A stretch of 64,000 nt of DNA from Listeria goaensis (lineage in GTDB: Bacteria > Bacillota > Bacilli > Lactobacillales > Listeriaceae): positions 78,617-142,616 of the forward strand of contig NZ_FYBQ01000008.1 of the NCBI RefSeq assembly GCF_900186125.1. The letters are read 5' to 3'. A program made the position numbers and the translations under genes. Below, in pieces: positions 24,709 to 33,019 of the stretch (its first letter is position 1; the number at the start of each line of letters is the position of its first letter). Under the pieces are notes generated by a model, which saw only the letters and a list, made by a program, of their open reading frames with translations, searched no databases and was not told where the DNA came from.

Positions 24709-26145
24709 ATGGAACACAAAAAACGGACAAGTTTTCCGAAAGATTTTTTATGGGGTTCAGCTTCTGCTGCTTATCAAATTGAAGGTGCATGGGATACAGA
24801 TGGTAAAGGACCTTCTGTTTGGGACAACTACGTACGAATTCCCGGCACGACTTATGAAGGAACAAATGGTGATGTAGCGGTTGACCATTACCATCGCTAT
24901 AAAGAGGACGTGAAACTCATGGCGGACGCTGGACTAAGAGCATACCGCTTTTCGATTGCTTGGTCGCGTATTTTCCCACAAGGTAAAGGGGAATTAAACG
25001 AAGCTGGCTTGAAATTTTACGATGACTTAATTGATGAGTTATTAAAATACGATATTGAACCGCTTGTTACGATTTATCATTGGGATATTCCGCAAGCGCT
25101 ATTTGATGAATACGGCGGTTGGGAATCACGCGAAGTCATTCGTGATTTTACTAATTATGCGATTACGCTATTTAAGCGCTACGGCGACCGTGTTAAATAT
25201 TGGGTTTCTTTAAACGAGCAAAATATTTTTGTTGGAATGGGCTACGGACAGGCGCTTCACCCGCCAAAAGTTTCAGATTCAAAACGGATGTATGCTGTTA
25301 ACCATATTGCAAACTTGGCGAATGCTAGTGTGATTCAAGCTTTCCATGAAATTGTTCCTGATGGTAAAATCGGACCAAGTTTTGCCTACACGCCTCACTA
25401 TCCGATTGATACGGATCCAAAAAACGTTCAAGCAGCCGATGATGCGGAAGAATTGAATAGTTATTTTTGGATGGACGTTTACGCATATGGTCGCTATCCA
25501 AGTGCAGTATGGAAATATTTAGTGGAACAAGACATTGCGCCTACAATTGAAGATGGCGATATGGAATTGCTTCGCGCTGGCAAACCTGATTTTATGGGCG
25601 TCAATTATTATCAGTCTGCAACAGTTGCTTACAACCCGCTTGACGGTGTTGGCATGAGCAATGAAATGAATACGACGGGTAAAAAAGGGACTTCGAAGGA
25701 AACAGGGGTACCAGGCGTTTATAAAAAACTGGTTAATCCATTTGTGAAAACGACAAATTGGGACTGGACTATTGACCCGAAAGGTTTACAAATTGCCTTG
25801 CGCCGCATTAACAGCCGCTATCAACTTCCTATTTTAATCACAGAAAATGGTTTAGGTGAATTTGATAAGCTGGAAGACGGGCAAATTCACGATGAATATC
25901 GCATCGAGTATTTGGCGAGTCATGTGACGGCGATTCGTGATGCGATTAGCGACGGCGTGGATATGCTTGGCTACTGCACGTGGAGCTTTACGGACTTGCT
26001 TAGCTGGTTGAACGGCTATCAAAAGCGCTATGGTTTCGTTTATGTGGACCGCGATGTGTCTGACGATGCACCGATGACGCGTATCCCGAAAGATAGCTTC
26101 TACTGGTATAAAAAAGTGATTGAAACAAATGGTGAAGAATTATAA
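24709..26145 (+). CDS. GH1 6-phospho-beta-glucosidase
   Basis: A 478-residue family 1 glycosidase that splits phosphorylated beta-glucosides after PTS uptake. The N-terminal family signature is FLWGSASAAYQIEGAW, the acid/base Glu is in SLNEQN and the nucleophile in LITENGLGE. The segment from KRYGFVYVDRD onwards is the usual C-terminus. A strong GGAGG precedes the ATG. No PTS gene or antiterminator is adjacent, so regulation is not visible. Phospho-specificity is inferred from similarity to the many Listeria GH1 paralogues. Confidence 0.85.
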   Translation: MEHKKRTSFPKDFLWGSASAAYQIEGAWDTDGKGPSVWDNYVRIPGTTYEGTNGDVAVDHYHRYKEDVKLMADAGLRAYRFSIAWSRIFPQGKGELNEAGLKFYDDLIDELLKYDIEPLVTIYHWDIPQALFDEYGGWESREVIRDFTNYAITLFKRYGDRVKYWVSLNEQNIFVGMGYGQALHPPKVSDSKRMYAVNHIANLANASVIQAFHEIVPDGKIGPSFAYTPHYPIDTDPKNVQAADDAEELNSYFWMDVYAYGRYPSAVWKYLVEQDIAPTIEDGDMELLRAGKPDFMGVNYYQSATVAYNPLDGVGMSNEMNTTGKKGTSKETGVPGVYKKLVNPFVKTTNWDWTIDPKGLQIALRRINSRYQLPILITENGLGEFDKLEDGQIHDEYRIEYLASHVTAIRDAISDGVDMLGYCTWSFTDLLSWLNGYQKRYGFVYVDRDVSDDAPMTRIPKDSFYWYKKVIETNGEEL

Positions 26146-26166
26146 TAAAAGTTGATGACGACAATC

Positions 26167-26204
26167 AAAAAAGTAGGATGGCACTTCGGCCATCCTACTT
26201 TTTT
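26167..26204. terminator. bidirectional terminator
   Basis: A perfect 15-bp stem (AAAAGTAGGATGGC and its complement) with flanking A and T runs lies between convergent genes. Confidence 0.9.
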
Positions 26205-26221
26205 GATAAGGGCATTTCAAT

Positions 26222-27742
26222 TTATTGTGCGTTCACAAATTCTGCTGATTTAATTCCGGCTTGGCGACCGAAAATAATAATTTCCGCCACCGAGTTTCCG
26301 CCGATTCGATTTTCTCCGTGTAAGCCGCCAGCTACTTCTCCAGCCGCGAATAACCCGGTAATTGGTTGCCCCTCTTTATTTAGCACTTCCGTATTCGTAT
26401 TAATTTTCACACCGCCCATTGTGTAGTGGACGCCTGGACCGATTTTAATCGCATAATATGGCGCTTTGGATAAATCATTATCCATACCTGTCGTACGACC
26501 AAATTCAGCATCTTTTTTACTAGCTACACTTTGGTTCCATGTATTTAATGTTGCTTCCAAGTCAGTAGCTGGAACATCAATTTCTTTAGCTAAAGCCTCA
26601 ATCGTATCCGCCTTTTTCACAAAGCCCATTTCTTCATATTGCTTAATTGCCTTCACACGTTCTGTTACGCCTGCATCAAAAACTAAATAAGCCGTTCTTT
26701 CTGGCAATTTATTAATAGCAGCAGTCACTTTATCTCGTGTGTCTAGTTCATTTGTGAAACGCTTGCCGTCGCTATTAACTAAAATGGCACCTTCACCACG
26801 AACTGCTTCCCCAATTAAATACGATTTTTCTTGTTGAACCGTTGGGTGAACTTGAATTTGATCCATATCAACCGTTGTACCGCCAAGTTTCTCAATCATC
26901 TTGATACCATCGCCAGTACTACCTTCTTGGTTCGTTGTAACATAACCTTTTAAATCTGGACGAACTTTTTCAATCAATTCAGCATTAGCACCGTATCCAC
27001 CGGTAGTAACAACAACTGCGTCTGCTGTGATATTTTTCTTCGTCTTATCATTGAACACGACTTTCACGCCGTTTACTTTGCCATCTTTTTCAGTAATTTC
27101 CGTTACATTTGCATTGACAAACGTTGGAATTTCTTCTTTTTTCACATTTTCTAACAGGCCATCTACTAAATATTGTCCTACTGCGGAACCGTCTTCTGGA
27201 CGATGCGTCCGTTTTTCATTCATTCCGCCTGTAATGGTAATATTATTTAGCGTAATTCCTTTTGAATCGAGCCAATCAATTGCGTCGGCGGAGTTATCTA
27301 CAAAGAAGCGTAGCATTTCTTTATCATTCGTTCCGTGTCCGCCTGCTAAAGTTTCCTCATAAAAGAGGTCGTTACTGTCTTCAATCCCTTGTTCTTTTTG
27401 AAATTTAGTTTCTGAAGCGTTCATACCAGACGATGCTTTGGACGTATTTCCTCCGGCAACTGGCATTTTTTCGAAAATAACTGGGTTTAAGCCTTTTTCT
27501 TTTGCTTCAAGTGCTGCGGACATTCCTGCACCACCTGCACCGATGATAATGATGTCGTAATGGTCTTCCAGTTTATCTAGTGATGTATAGCTCGCTTGAG
27601 ATGCTCCTGAATTTGCTTCCGTAGCTTCCTCTTTTTCACTAGCCTTACTTTTCTCGTTTGACTTATCACTGGACCCGCACCCTGCTAGTACGAGTGTGAT
27701 AGAAAGGATAAAAATAAGTGTAGCTAATAATTTCTTTTTCAT
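26222..27742 (-). CDS. lipoprotein flavocytochrome-c/fumarate-reductase-like flavoprotein
   Basis: A 506-residue extracytosolic flavoprotein. It begins with a lipoprotein signal (lipobox LAGC, Cys about residue 22) and a charged linker. The FAD Rossmann motif IIIIGAGGAGMSAALEA follows, then a succinate dehydrogenase/fumarate reductase domain with GGHGTND, QVHPTVQ and GEAVRGEGAILVN. The FAD-binding GLFAAGEVAGGLHGENRIGG closes the fold. The linker contains NSGASQAS, similar to the SGAT-type site where ApbE-like transferases attach FMN. This would fit a flavinylated reductase fed by extracellular electron transfer. ATG 27742 follows GGAGG; the longer frame is not coding. A Crp/Fnr-like palindrome lies upstream. 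Confidence 0.85.
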   Translation of the reverse strand: MKKKLLATLIFILSITLVLAGCGSSDKSNEKSKASEKEEATEANSGASQASYTSLDKLEDHYDIIIIGAGGAGMSAALEAKEKGLNPVIFEKMPVAGGNTSKASSGMNASETKFQKEQGIEDSNDLFYEETLAGGHGTNDKEMLRFFVDNSADAIDWLDSKGITLNNITITGGMNEKRTHRPEDGSAVGQYLVDGLLENVKKEEIPTFVNANVTEITEKDGKVNGVKVVFNDKTKKNITADAVVVTTGGYGANAELIEKVRPDLKGYVTTNQEGSTGDGIKMIEKLGGTTVDMDQIQVHPTVQQEKSYLIGEAVRGEGAILVNSDGKRFTNELDTRDKVTAAINKLPERTAYLVFDAGVTERVKAIKQYEEMGFVKKADTIEALAKEIDVPATDLEATLNTWNQSVASKKDAEFGRTTGMDNDLSKAPYYAIKIGPGVHYTMGGVKINTNTEVLNKEGQPITGLFAAGEVAGGLHGENRIGGNSVAEIIIFGRQAGIKSAEFVNAQ

Positions 27743-27826
27743 TGTTAAACCTCCGTTTTTTCCCTTTTTCACGTTTATACCCTTACCTTGTGAACACATG
27801 AACAAGCATAACATAAAATAAACTCC

Positions 27827-27844
27827 TTGTGTGCGAATTCACAA
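27827..27844 (-). promoter_or_regulatory. Crp/Fnr-like palindrome upstream of the fumarate reductase gene
   Basis: TTGTGTGCGAATTCACAA is an inverted repeat (TTGTG-N8-CACAA) close to TGTGA-N6-TCACA. On the minus strand a -10-like TATGCT lies about 17 bp downstream of a poor -35. This is the layout of an activator-dependent promoter with the site near -40. Anaerobic activation is inferred. Confidence 0.5.
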
Positions 27845-27866
27845 AAAAAGTGCTCAAAAAAACAAA

Positions 27867-27908
27867 AATAAAAGCCGCTATCCTTGTTTTAGGATAGCGG
27901 CTTTTATT
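27867..27908. terminator. hairpin terminator
   Basis: AATAAAAGCCGCTATCCT pairs perfectly with AGGATAGCGGCTTTTATT around a six-base loop. On the minus strand it would end transcripts coming from the phosphatase gene at 28048-28689. Confidence 0.85.
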
Positions 27909-28035
27909 TCGTAAATACATTTGGCTCGAAATTAAGCTTCTTATACAAAACAATTTTAGAATTCGCTTTAATTTCATCTGCTCTTTGCACAGTTTACGAT
28001 ATTTCTCCCCATCTGGGATTTCATGAAAATTAACT
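27904..28035 (-). pseudogene. possible tail of a decayed gene
   Basis: Between the terminator and the phosphatase gene two overlapping minus-strand frames read as protein-like: NFHEIPDGEKYRKLCKE, then after a one-base shift ADEIKANSKIVLYKKLNFEP and a few more residues to a stop at 27904. There is no start and no family match, so this is a weak call. Nothing else is seen in 27909-28047. Confidence 0.25.
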
Positions 28036-28047
28036 TTTCTTATTAAA

Positions 28048-28689
28048 TTATACGCGCGCCTTGTCTAAATGCGCGGTGTCATTAAGTTGTACGATATTAA
28101 ATTGGCCATTCTCATATTCGACTTTACTAATACTTGTATTTAAAATTCGTTCGCCTTCTGCGCGGTGGTCTGACATTTTTCCGCCTCCTAAAAGATACAT
28201 CAGGAGCGTTAACGTCATGCCGTGAGAAACGACGAGAATATGACCGCTTTTTTGTTCAGAAATAAGCTTTTGCATGCCTTTTTGAACGCGTTCTTCTAGC
28301 TCATAATAAGTTTCGCCGCCATTTTCGCTTGCGTCAAATGTCGCTGGGCTATGTAGCATCGCTTCACGCGCTTCTTTAAACTGAACATCTAGTTCGCTGA
28401 CACGCACGCCTTCCCATGAGCCAAAGCTCATCTCACGAAACTCTTCGGTAAGGTGAATCGGGACTTTTTTTCCACTTAAAATGTATTTGGCTGTATCTTG
28501 TGTACGTTTACTTGGACTCACATAAGCTGCTTTAAAAGGAATATCTTGAAGTGCCTCGCCGACTAAAATCGCACCATTTTTCCCTTCAGATACAAGCGGG
28601 GAGTCTCCCCAGCCTTGCATTTGTCCAGTTAAATTCCATTCTGTTTTGCCGTGTCTTACAAAATAAATTGTCAATTTGCCTTGTTCCAA
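28048..28689 (-). CDS. histidine phosphatase (phosphoglycerate mutase-like)
   Basis: A 213-residue cytosolic protein of the histidine phosphatase superfamily. The catalytic motif is YFVRHGKTEWN near the N-terminus. The second catalytic His is in LVVSHGMTLTLL, and the acid residue region is EMSFGSWEG. The start is TTG 28689, seven bases after AGGAGG. It resembles the Gpm/PhoE-like broad phosphatases rather than glycolytic mutase, because of its length. It lies just downstream of xylB on the same strand, with a 90-base gap and no clear terminator between, so read-through from the xyl operon is possible. Confidence 0.85.
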   Translation of the reverse strand: MEQGKLTIYFVRHGKTEWNLTGQMQGWGDSPLVSEGKNGAILVGEALQDIPFKAAYVSPSKRTQDTAKYILSGKKVPIHLTEEFREMSFGSWEGVRVSELDVQFKEAREAMLHSPATFDASENGGETYYELEERVQKGMQKLISEQKSGHILVVSHGMTLTLLMYLLGGGKMSDHRAEGERILNTSISKVEYENGQFNIVQLNDTAHLDKARV

Positions 28690-28782
28690 TTCATTTCCTC
28701 CTATAATTCAAACACTAATAGATATTATTGTACCACTCCATCTATTTTTTTAAAAGAGGACGAATTTCGCTCATTTTCGGCT

Positions 28783-30273
28783 TTAAAGCTTGGCTAGACT
28801 TGTTGAAAGCGATTTAGTCGCCTTGTAAATTTCGCGATAAATCAGATAGATTTTTTCATATTTTGCTACATTTTGCGCATTTGGCGTATATAATTGACCT
28901 TGATACGTGACAAAAGTTTCCGCGCATGCATTTAAATCCGGATAAATCCCGAGCCCTGTAGCGGCAATCATAGCGGCCCCAAGGCCCGGACCTTGCTCAC
29001 TCGTTAGCGTTCGCACATTTCGGTTGTAAATGTCCGCTTGCATTTGAAGCCATAGCGGGTTTTTGGCACCTCCGCCAACTGCAACGATTTCCGCCGCATC
29101 ACGTCCTGCCAGTTTTAACAGCTCAAAAGCATCACGCAGTGAAAAAGTAATGCCCTCAATAACCGCGCGCATGAAGTGACTGCGCGTATGCTGGCCGTCA
29201 ATGCCAATAAAAGCACCGCGAATCTCGCTATCCGTGTACGGGGTGCGCTCACCGCTTATATACGGCGTAAACAGCAAGCCTTCCGCACCAACTGGGATTT
29301 TCTTAGCCCCTTCAAAAAGTGCGTCAAAATCTTCGTCTGGCGCGAATTCCCGCTTAAACCAGTTCAAACTATTGCCCGCAGAAAGCGTCACGCCCATTGA
29401 ATAAAAAGACCCTTCTTCTACATGGTTAAAAAAATGTAACGGTGACGCGTCGGCCTCCAAAATGTCCGATTCGAAACTTAGGAAGACGCCACTCGTTCCA
29501 ATGCTCGACAGTGCGAGACCTGGTTTTGTGATGCCGGCACCAATTGCAGCTACTGCGTTGTCCGCTCCGCCCATGAACACTTTCGCGCTCGTTTGAATCC
29601 CGAGTTGCCGCGCGAGTTCCGGTGTGACCGTTCCGATGCAAGTCGTTGATGAAACGAGTTTTGGTAGCGTTTGCCTTGGGATTTGAAACGCGGTTAAGAT
29701 TTCCTCTGAATAGGTTTTCTTTTGGACGTCAAGGAGCAGTGTGCCGGCTGCGTCGGAGTAATCGGTGCAAAGTTCGCCCGTTAAAATGTAGGCCAAATAG
29801 TCTTTTGGCAAACAAAAATGCGCCGCCTGATCCCATGTTTTCGGTTCATTTTGAGCAAGCCAGACCAATTTAGGGAGCGTGAAGCCTTCCAGCACATCAT
29901 TTCGCGTAATCGATTTAATGTCAGGCATCTTCTCCCGAATATACTTACACGCCTCCGTTGTACGGACGTCATTCCACAAAATGGCCGGGCGCACCACTTC
30001 CATCTCGCTGTCCATCACAACAAGACTGTGCATTTGCCCCGAAAAACTAATGCCTAGAAGCTCCGCCTTTAAATCAGGCACCGCCTCGTGAAGCGCTTGA
30101 AATACCACCTTTAAGGCACGCACCCATTCAGCCGGATTTTGCTCGCTGTAGCCCCTTCGCTCACTAATTAGCGGGTAATCGCTTGCGGCGTCTGCAATGA
30201 GCTCGCCCGCTTCACTCATCAAAACCGCTTTTAACGCGCTCGTTCCTAAATCTAAACCTAACACATAACCCAT
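28783..30273 (-). CDS. xylB: xylulokinase
   Basis: A 496-residue FGGY-family kinase that phosphorylates D-xylulose to xylulose 5-phosphate. The N-terminal phosphate-1 motif is LGLDLGTSALKAVLM. Further features are SGQMHSLVV, NDVRTTEA (sugar-binding Asp) and the C-terminal FGGY-type segments ITFSLRDAFELLK and AVGGGAKNPLWLQMQADI. It is the last gene of the xylQPAB operon, 11 bases after xylA. Length is normal for the family and no damage is seen. Confidence 0.95.
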   Translation of the reverse strand: MGYVLGLDLGTSALKAVLMSEAGELIADAASDYPLISERRGYSEQNPAEWVRALKVVFQALHEAVPDLKAELLGISFSGQMHSLVVMDSEMEVVRPAILWNDVRTTEACKYIREKMPDIKSITRNDVLEGFTLPKLVWLAQNEPKTWDQAAHFCLPKDYLAYILTGELCTDYSDAAGTLLLDVQKKTYSEEILTAFQIPRQTLPKLVSSTTCIGTVTPELARQLGIQTSAKVFMGGADNAVAAIGAGITKPGLALSSIGTSGVFLSFESDILEADASPLHFFNHVEEGSFYSMGVTLSAGNSLNWFKREFAPDEDFDALFEGAKKIPVGAEGLLFTPYISGERTPYTDSEIRGAFIGIDGQHTRSHFMRAVIEGITFSLRDAFELLKLAGRDAAEIVAVGGGAKNPLWLQMQADIYNRNVRTLTSEQGPGLGAAMIAATGLGIYPDLNACAETFVTYQGQLYTPNAQNVAKYEKIYLIYREIYKATKSLSTSLAKL

Positions 30274-30284
30274 TTTTTTCTCCT

Positions 30285-31595
30285 TTAAATTAAATAATCG
30301 TTCAAGCGTGACTTCACATATTCAATGTGGCTTGACGCGTTTTTGACTTCCTCATTTGCTAGCGCATATTCAGTTAGCGTTTCTAGGTCTTCCTCGCCTT
30401 TCAAAATGCGTGCGCCAATTCCTTCGCGGAAGCTTGCGTATCGTTCTTCCTTAATTTTTTCAAAAAAGCGCTCTTCTGTAAGTTTTGCTGCTGCTTTTAA
30501 TCCCCGTGCGTACGTGTCCATGCCAGCGATGTGTGCGAGCAGAAGGTCTTCCATCGCAAATGAACTGCGGCGAACTTTGGCATCAAAATTAATGCCGCCT
30601 GGCGCGATTCCGCCGTTTTGCAAGATTTCATACATCGTGAGCGTTGTGTCATACACATTTGTCGGGAACTCGTCGGTATCCCAGCCGAGCAGCAGATCGC
30701 CTTGGTTCGCATCAATCGATCCGAGCGCGTTGTAGGTGCGCGCCACATTTAATTCGTGTTCAAACGTGTGGCCAGCAAGCGTTGCATGGTTCGCCTCTAA
30801 ATTCAATTTAAAATCATTTTCGAGACCGTATTTTTGTAAGAAAGCCATTGTTGTGGCCGCATCGAAATCGTATTGGTGTTTCGTTGGTTCTTTTGGTTTT
30901 GGCTCGATTAAAAATTGTACGTCGTGACCGATTTCTTTCGCATAACGAATCGCCATTTTATACATCCGCGCCATGTTCGCCTGTTCAAATCCCATATCCG
31001 TATTTAAAAGCGATTCATAGCCTTCACGGCCGCCCCAAAAGACGTAATTTTTGCCGCCTAGTTTTTTACTAATATCGAGGCCTTTTTTAATTTGGGCGGC
31101 TGAGACGGCGTATACGTCCGCATTATTCGTCGAAGCAGCTCCGTTTAAAAAGCGCGGGTGCGTAAATAAATTTGCCGTATTCCATAGCAATTTGATGCCC
31201 GTCTGCGCCATTTTCTGCTGAATTAAATCCGTGATTTCATCTAAATTGCGCATGAATTCTTGAAGGGAGTTGCCTTCTGGCGCAATGTCCACATCATGGA
31301 AACAAAAATACTCCACGCCTAGCTTCTCCAAAATCTCAAAAAACATGTCTACCCGATTTCTCGCGAGCTCCATTTCCGTTGCCCCGTGTACATCGCGAAC
31401 ATTCGTTGCCGCACCAAACGGGTCAGATCCGTCTTGCGTCATGGTGTGCCAGTAAGCGACTGCAAAGCGCAAATGCTCCTTCATCGTTTTTCCTAAAACA
31501 ACCTCTTCTGGATTGTAATGTCTAAATGCAAATGGATTTTCGGAAGTTACACCTTCATAATTAATTTTTTCGATTTGTTTAAAATAAGTCATCAT
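30285..31595 (-). CDS. xylA: xylose isomerase
   Basis: A 436-residue metal-dependent isomerase converting D-xylose to D-xylulose. Class II features are visible: [12 protein letters not shown] with the catalytic His-Asp, [28 protein letters not shown] with the metal Glu and Lys, [17 protein letters not shown] and GSIDANQGD. Two tandem ATGs (31595 and 31592) follow GGAG, and either could start. It sits between the transporter and the kinase genes in a closely spaced operon. It is induced by xylose through XylR. Confidence 0.96.
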   Translation of the reverse strand: MMTYFKQIEKINYEGVTSENPFAFRHYNPEEVVLGKTMKEHLRFAVAYWHTMTQDGSDPFGAATNVRDVHGATEMELARNRVDMFFEILEKLGVEYFCFHDVDIAPEGNSLQEFMRNLDEITDLIQQKMAQTGIKLLWNTANLFTHPRFLNGAASTNNADVYAVSAAQIKKGLDISKKLGGKNYVFWGGREGYESLLNTDMGFEQANMARMYKMAIRYAKEIGHDVQFLIEPKPKEPTKHQYDFDAATTMAFLQKYGLENDFKLNLEANHATLAGHTFEHELNVARTYNALGSIDANQGDLLLGWDTDEFPTNVYDTTLTMYEILQNGGIAPGGINFDAKVRRSSFAMEDLLLAHIAGMDTYARGLKAAAKLTEERFFEKIKEERYASFREGIGARILKGEEDLETLTEYALANEEVKNASSHIEYVKSRLNDYLI

Positions 31596-31603
31596 TTTCT
31601 CCT

Positions 31604-32992
31604 TTATTTTTCGTTTTCTCTAAACGCGCGATTTCGTTCTTCTAACTCTACTAAATATTGTTTTTCCTGTTTGTCAGCTCGGTAGAAAAATAGTGCGATA
31701 GCTGCAATGGCAAAGCCAACAATTGGAATCCAAACGAAATTAAATTCGATGGCACGAAGGGATGCGTCGGTTTGAACTTGGTTCGCCTGATAACCGCCCA
31801 TCGCCAAAATTCCAGCCGTCAAGGCACCGCCGATACCCATACCAAATTTTGCCCCAAAGCTAGAAGCCGATGTCAATAGCCCTTGGGCGCGTACACCGTT
31901 CTTCCATTCGCCGTAATCAACTGTGTCGGCAAGCATAACGGATAACAATCCGGAAATAAAACCAGTTCCAAAAGCATTAATGATAACCCCAACAATAATA
32001 ATCGCGATACTCAAATTGTGTGCCCCGACACCCATGATGACTTGGCCAACAATTGCAAGCGCTAGCCCCATCACCATCGTGTTTCGCTTACCAATTCGTC
32101 CAGCGACAGCAGGTGTAAATAATAATGTCAGAAGCGATCCAAATGCGAGCGCCATAATGATGGGCACTAAATCTTCACGACCGAGATTGTATTTAAAGAA
32201 ATACACCGTCGTTTGATTTTTCATCGTCATCGCCATCCAGTAAATGAAGTTCATTAGAATCATAATCATCCACGGCCAGTTACGCTTCATTGCTTTGACG
32301 CTATCCTTGACGCGCACCACTTTTTGAACGTTAGTGACGCGCTCTTTTGTGTTGACGAAAGTATTTAAAAGTAAAACAACAGCGACGATTGAAAAGAGCA
32401 AAATCGTTAGGAAAAAGCCTTTTTGCTGGTCGCCAGAACCGAGTAGCGCCACAATTGGCAAGGTGAAAACGGTTACGATAATTTGCCCGAGCGTGCCACC
32501 AAATTGGCGAATAGTTCCGAGCACTGTCCGCTCTTTCGGGTTGTTCGTCAAACTTGGCAAAATCGATGTAATTGGCAAATTCACACATGAATAAAAAATG
32601 CCGACTAAAATGTACGTCACATATGCCCAAACAATTTTTCCGCCGTCCGATAAGTCTGGCGTTGTAAATGTGAGCACACACATCAAGCCAAACGGAATGG
32701 AGAACCATAAAAAAAACGGCCTGCTTTTCCCCCATTTTGTATGTGTTCGGTCAATAAAAATCCCAATGATTGGTCCGTCAAACGCGTCAATGACACGTGC
32801 GACTAAAAACAGCGTTCCCACTGCCGCCGCACTAATGCCATAAACATCCGTATAGAAAAACATTAAATACGTTCCGATAACTTGAAATGCTAAATTACAT
32901 GCTGTGTCGCTTAAGCCATAACTAATTCTTTCTTTCCATGGAACCATTGCTTTCAGAGGTGCTGCCTCTTTTATACGTTCAGTTGCTTCCAT
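31604..32992 (-). CDS. xylP: GPH-family sugar symporter, isoprimeverose/xyloside transporter
   Basis: A 462-residue major-facilitator-type cation symporter of the glycoside-pentoside-hexuronide family. It has 12 membrane spans, the early [15 protein letters not shown] motif, [15 protein letters not shown] (loop motif) and [18 protein letters not shown], the family signature before span 9. Its place between alpha-xylosidase and xylose isomerase reproduces the xylPQAB set of Lactobacillus pentosus, where XylP carries isoprimeverose. Substrate assignment follows from that synteny. Confidence 0.85.
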   Translation of the reverse strand: MEATERIKEAAPLKAMVPWKERISYGLSDTACNLAFQVIGTYLMFFYTDVYGISAAAVGTLFLVARVIDAFDGPIIGIFIDRTHTKWGKSRPFFLWFSIPFGLMCVLTFTTPDLSDGGKIVWAYVTYILVGIFYSCVNLPITSILPSLTNNPKERTVLGTIRQFGGTLGQIIVTVFTLPIVALLGSGDQQKGFFLTILLFSIVAVVLLLNTFVNTKERVTNVQKVVRVKDSVKAMKRNWPWMIMILMNFIYWMAMTMKNQTTVYFFKYNLGREDLVPIIMALAFGSLLTLLFTPAVAGRIGKRNTMVMGLALAIVGQVIMGVGAHNLSIAIIIVGVIINAFGTGFISGLLSVMLADTVDYGEWKNGVRAQGLLTSASSFGAKFGMGIGGALTAGILAMGGYQANQVQTDASLRAIEFNFVWIPIVGFAIAAIALFFYRADKQEKQYLVELEERNRAFRENEK

Positions 32993-33019
32993 TTCGTTAC
33001 CCTCACTTTTTTAATTTTT

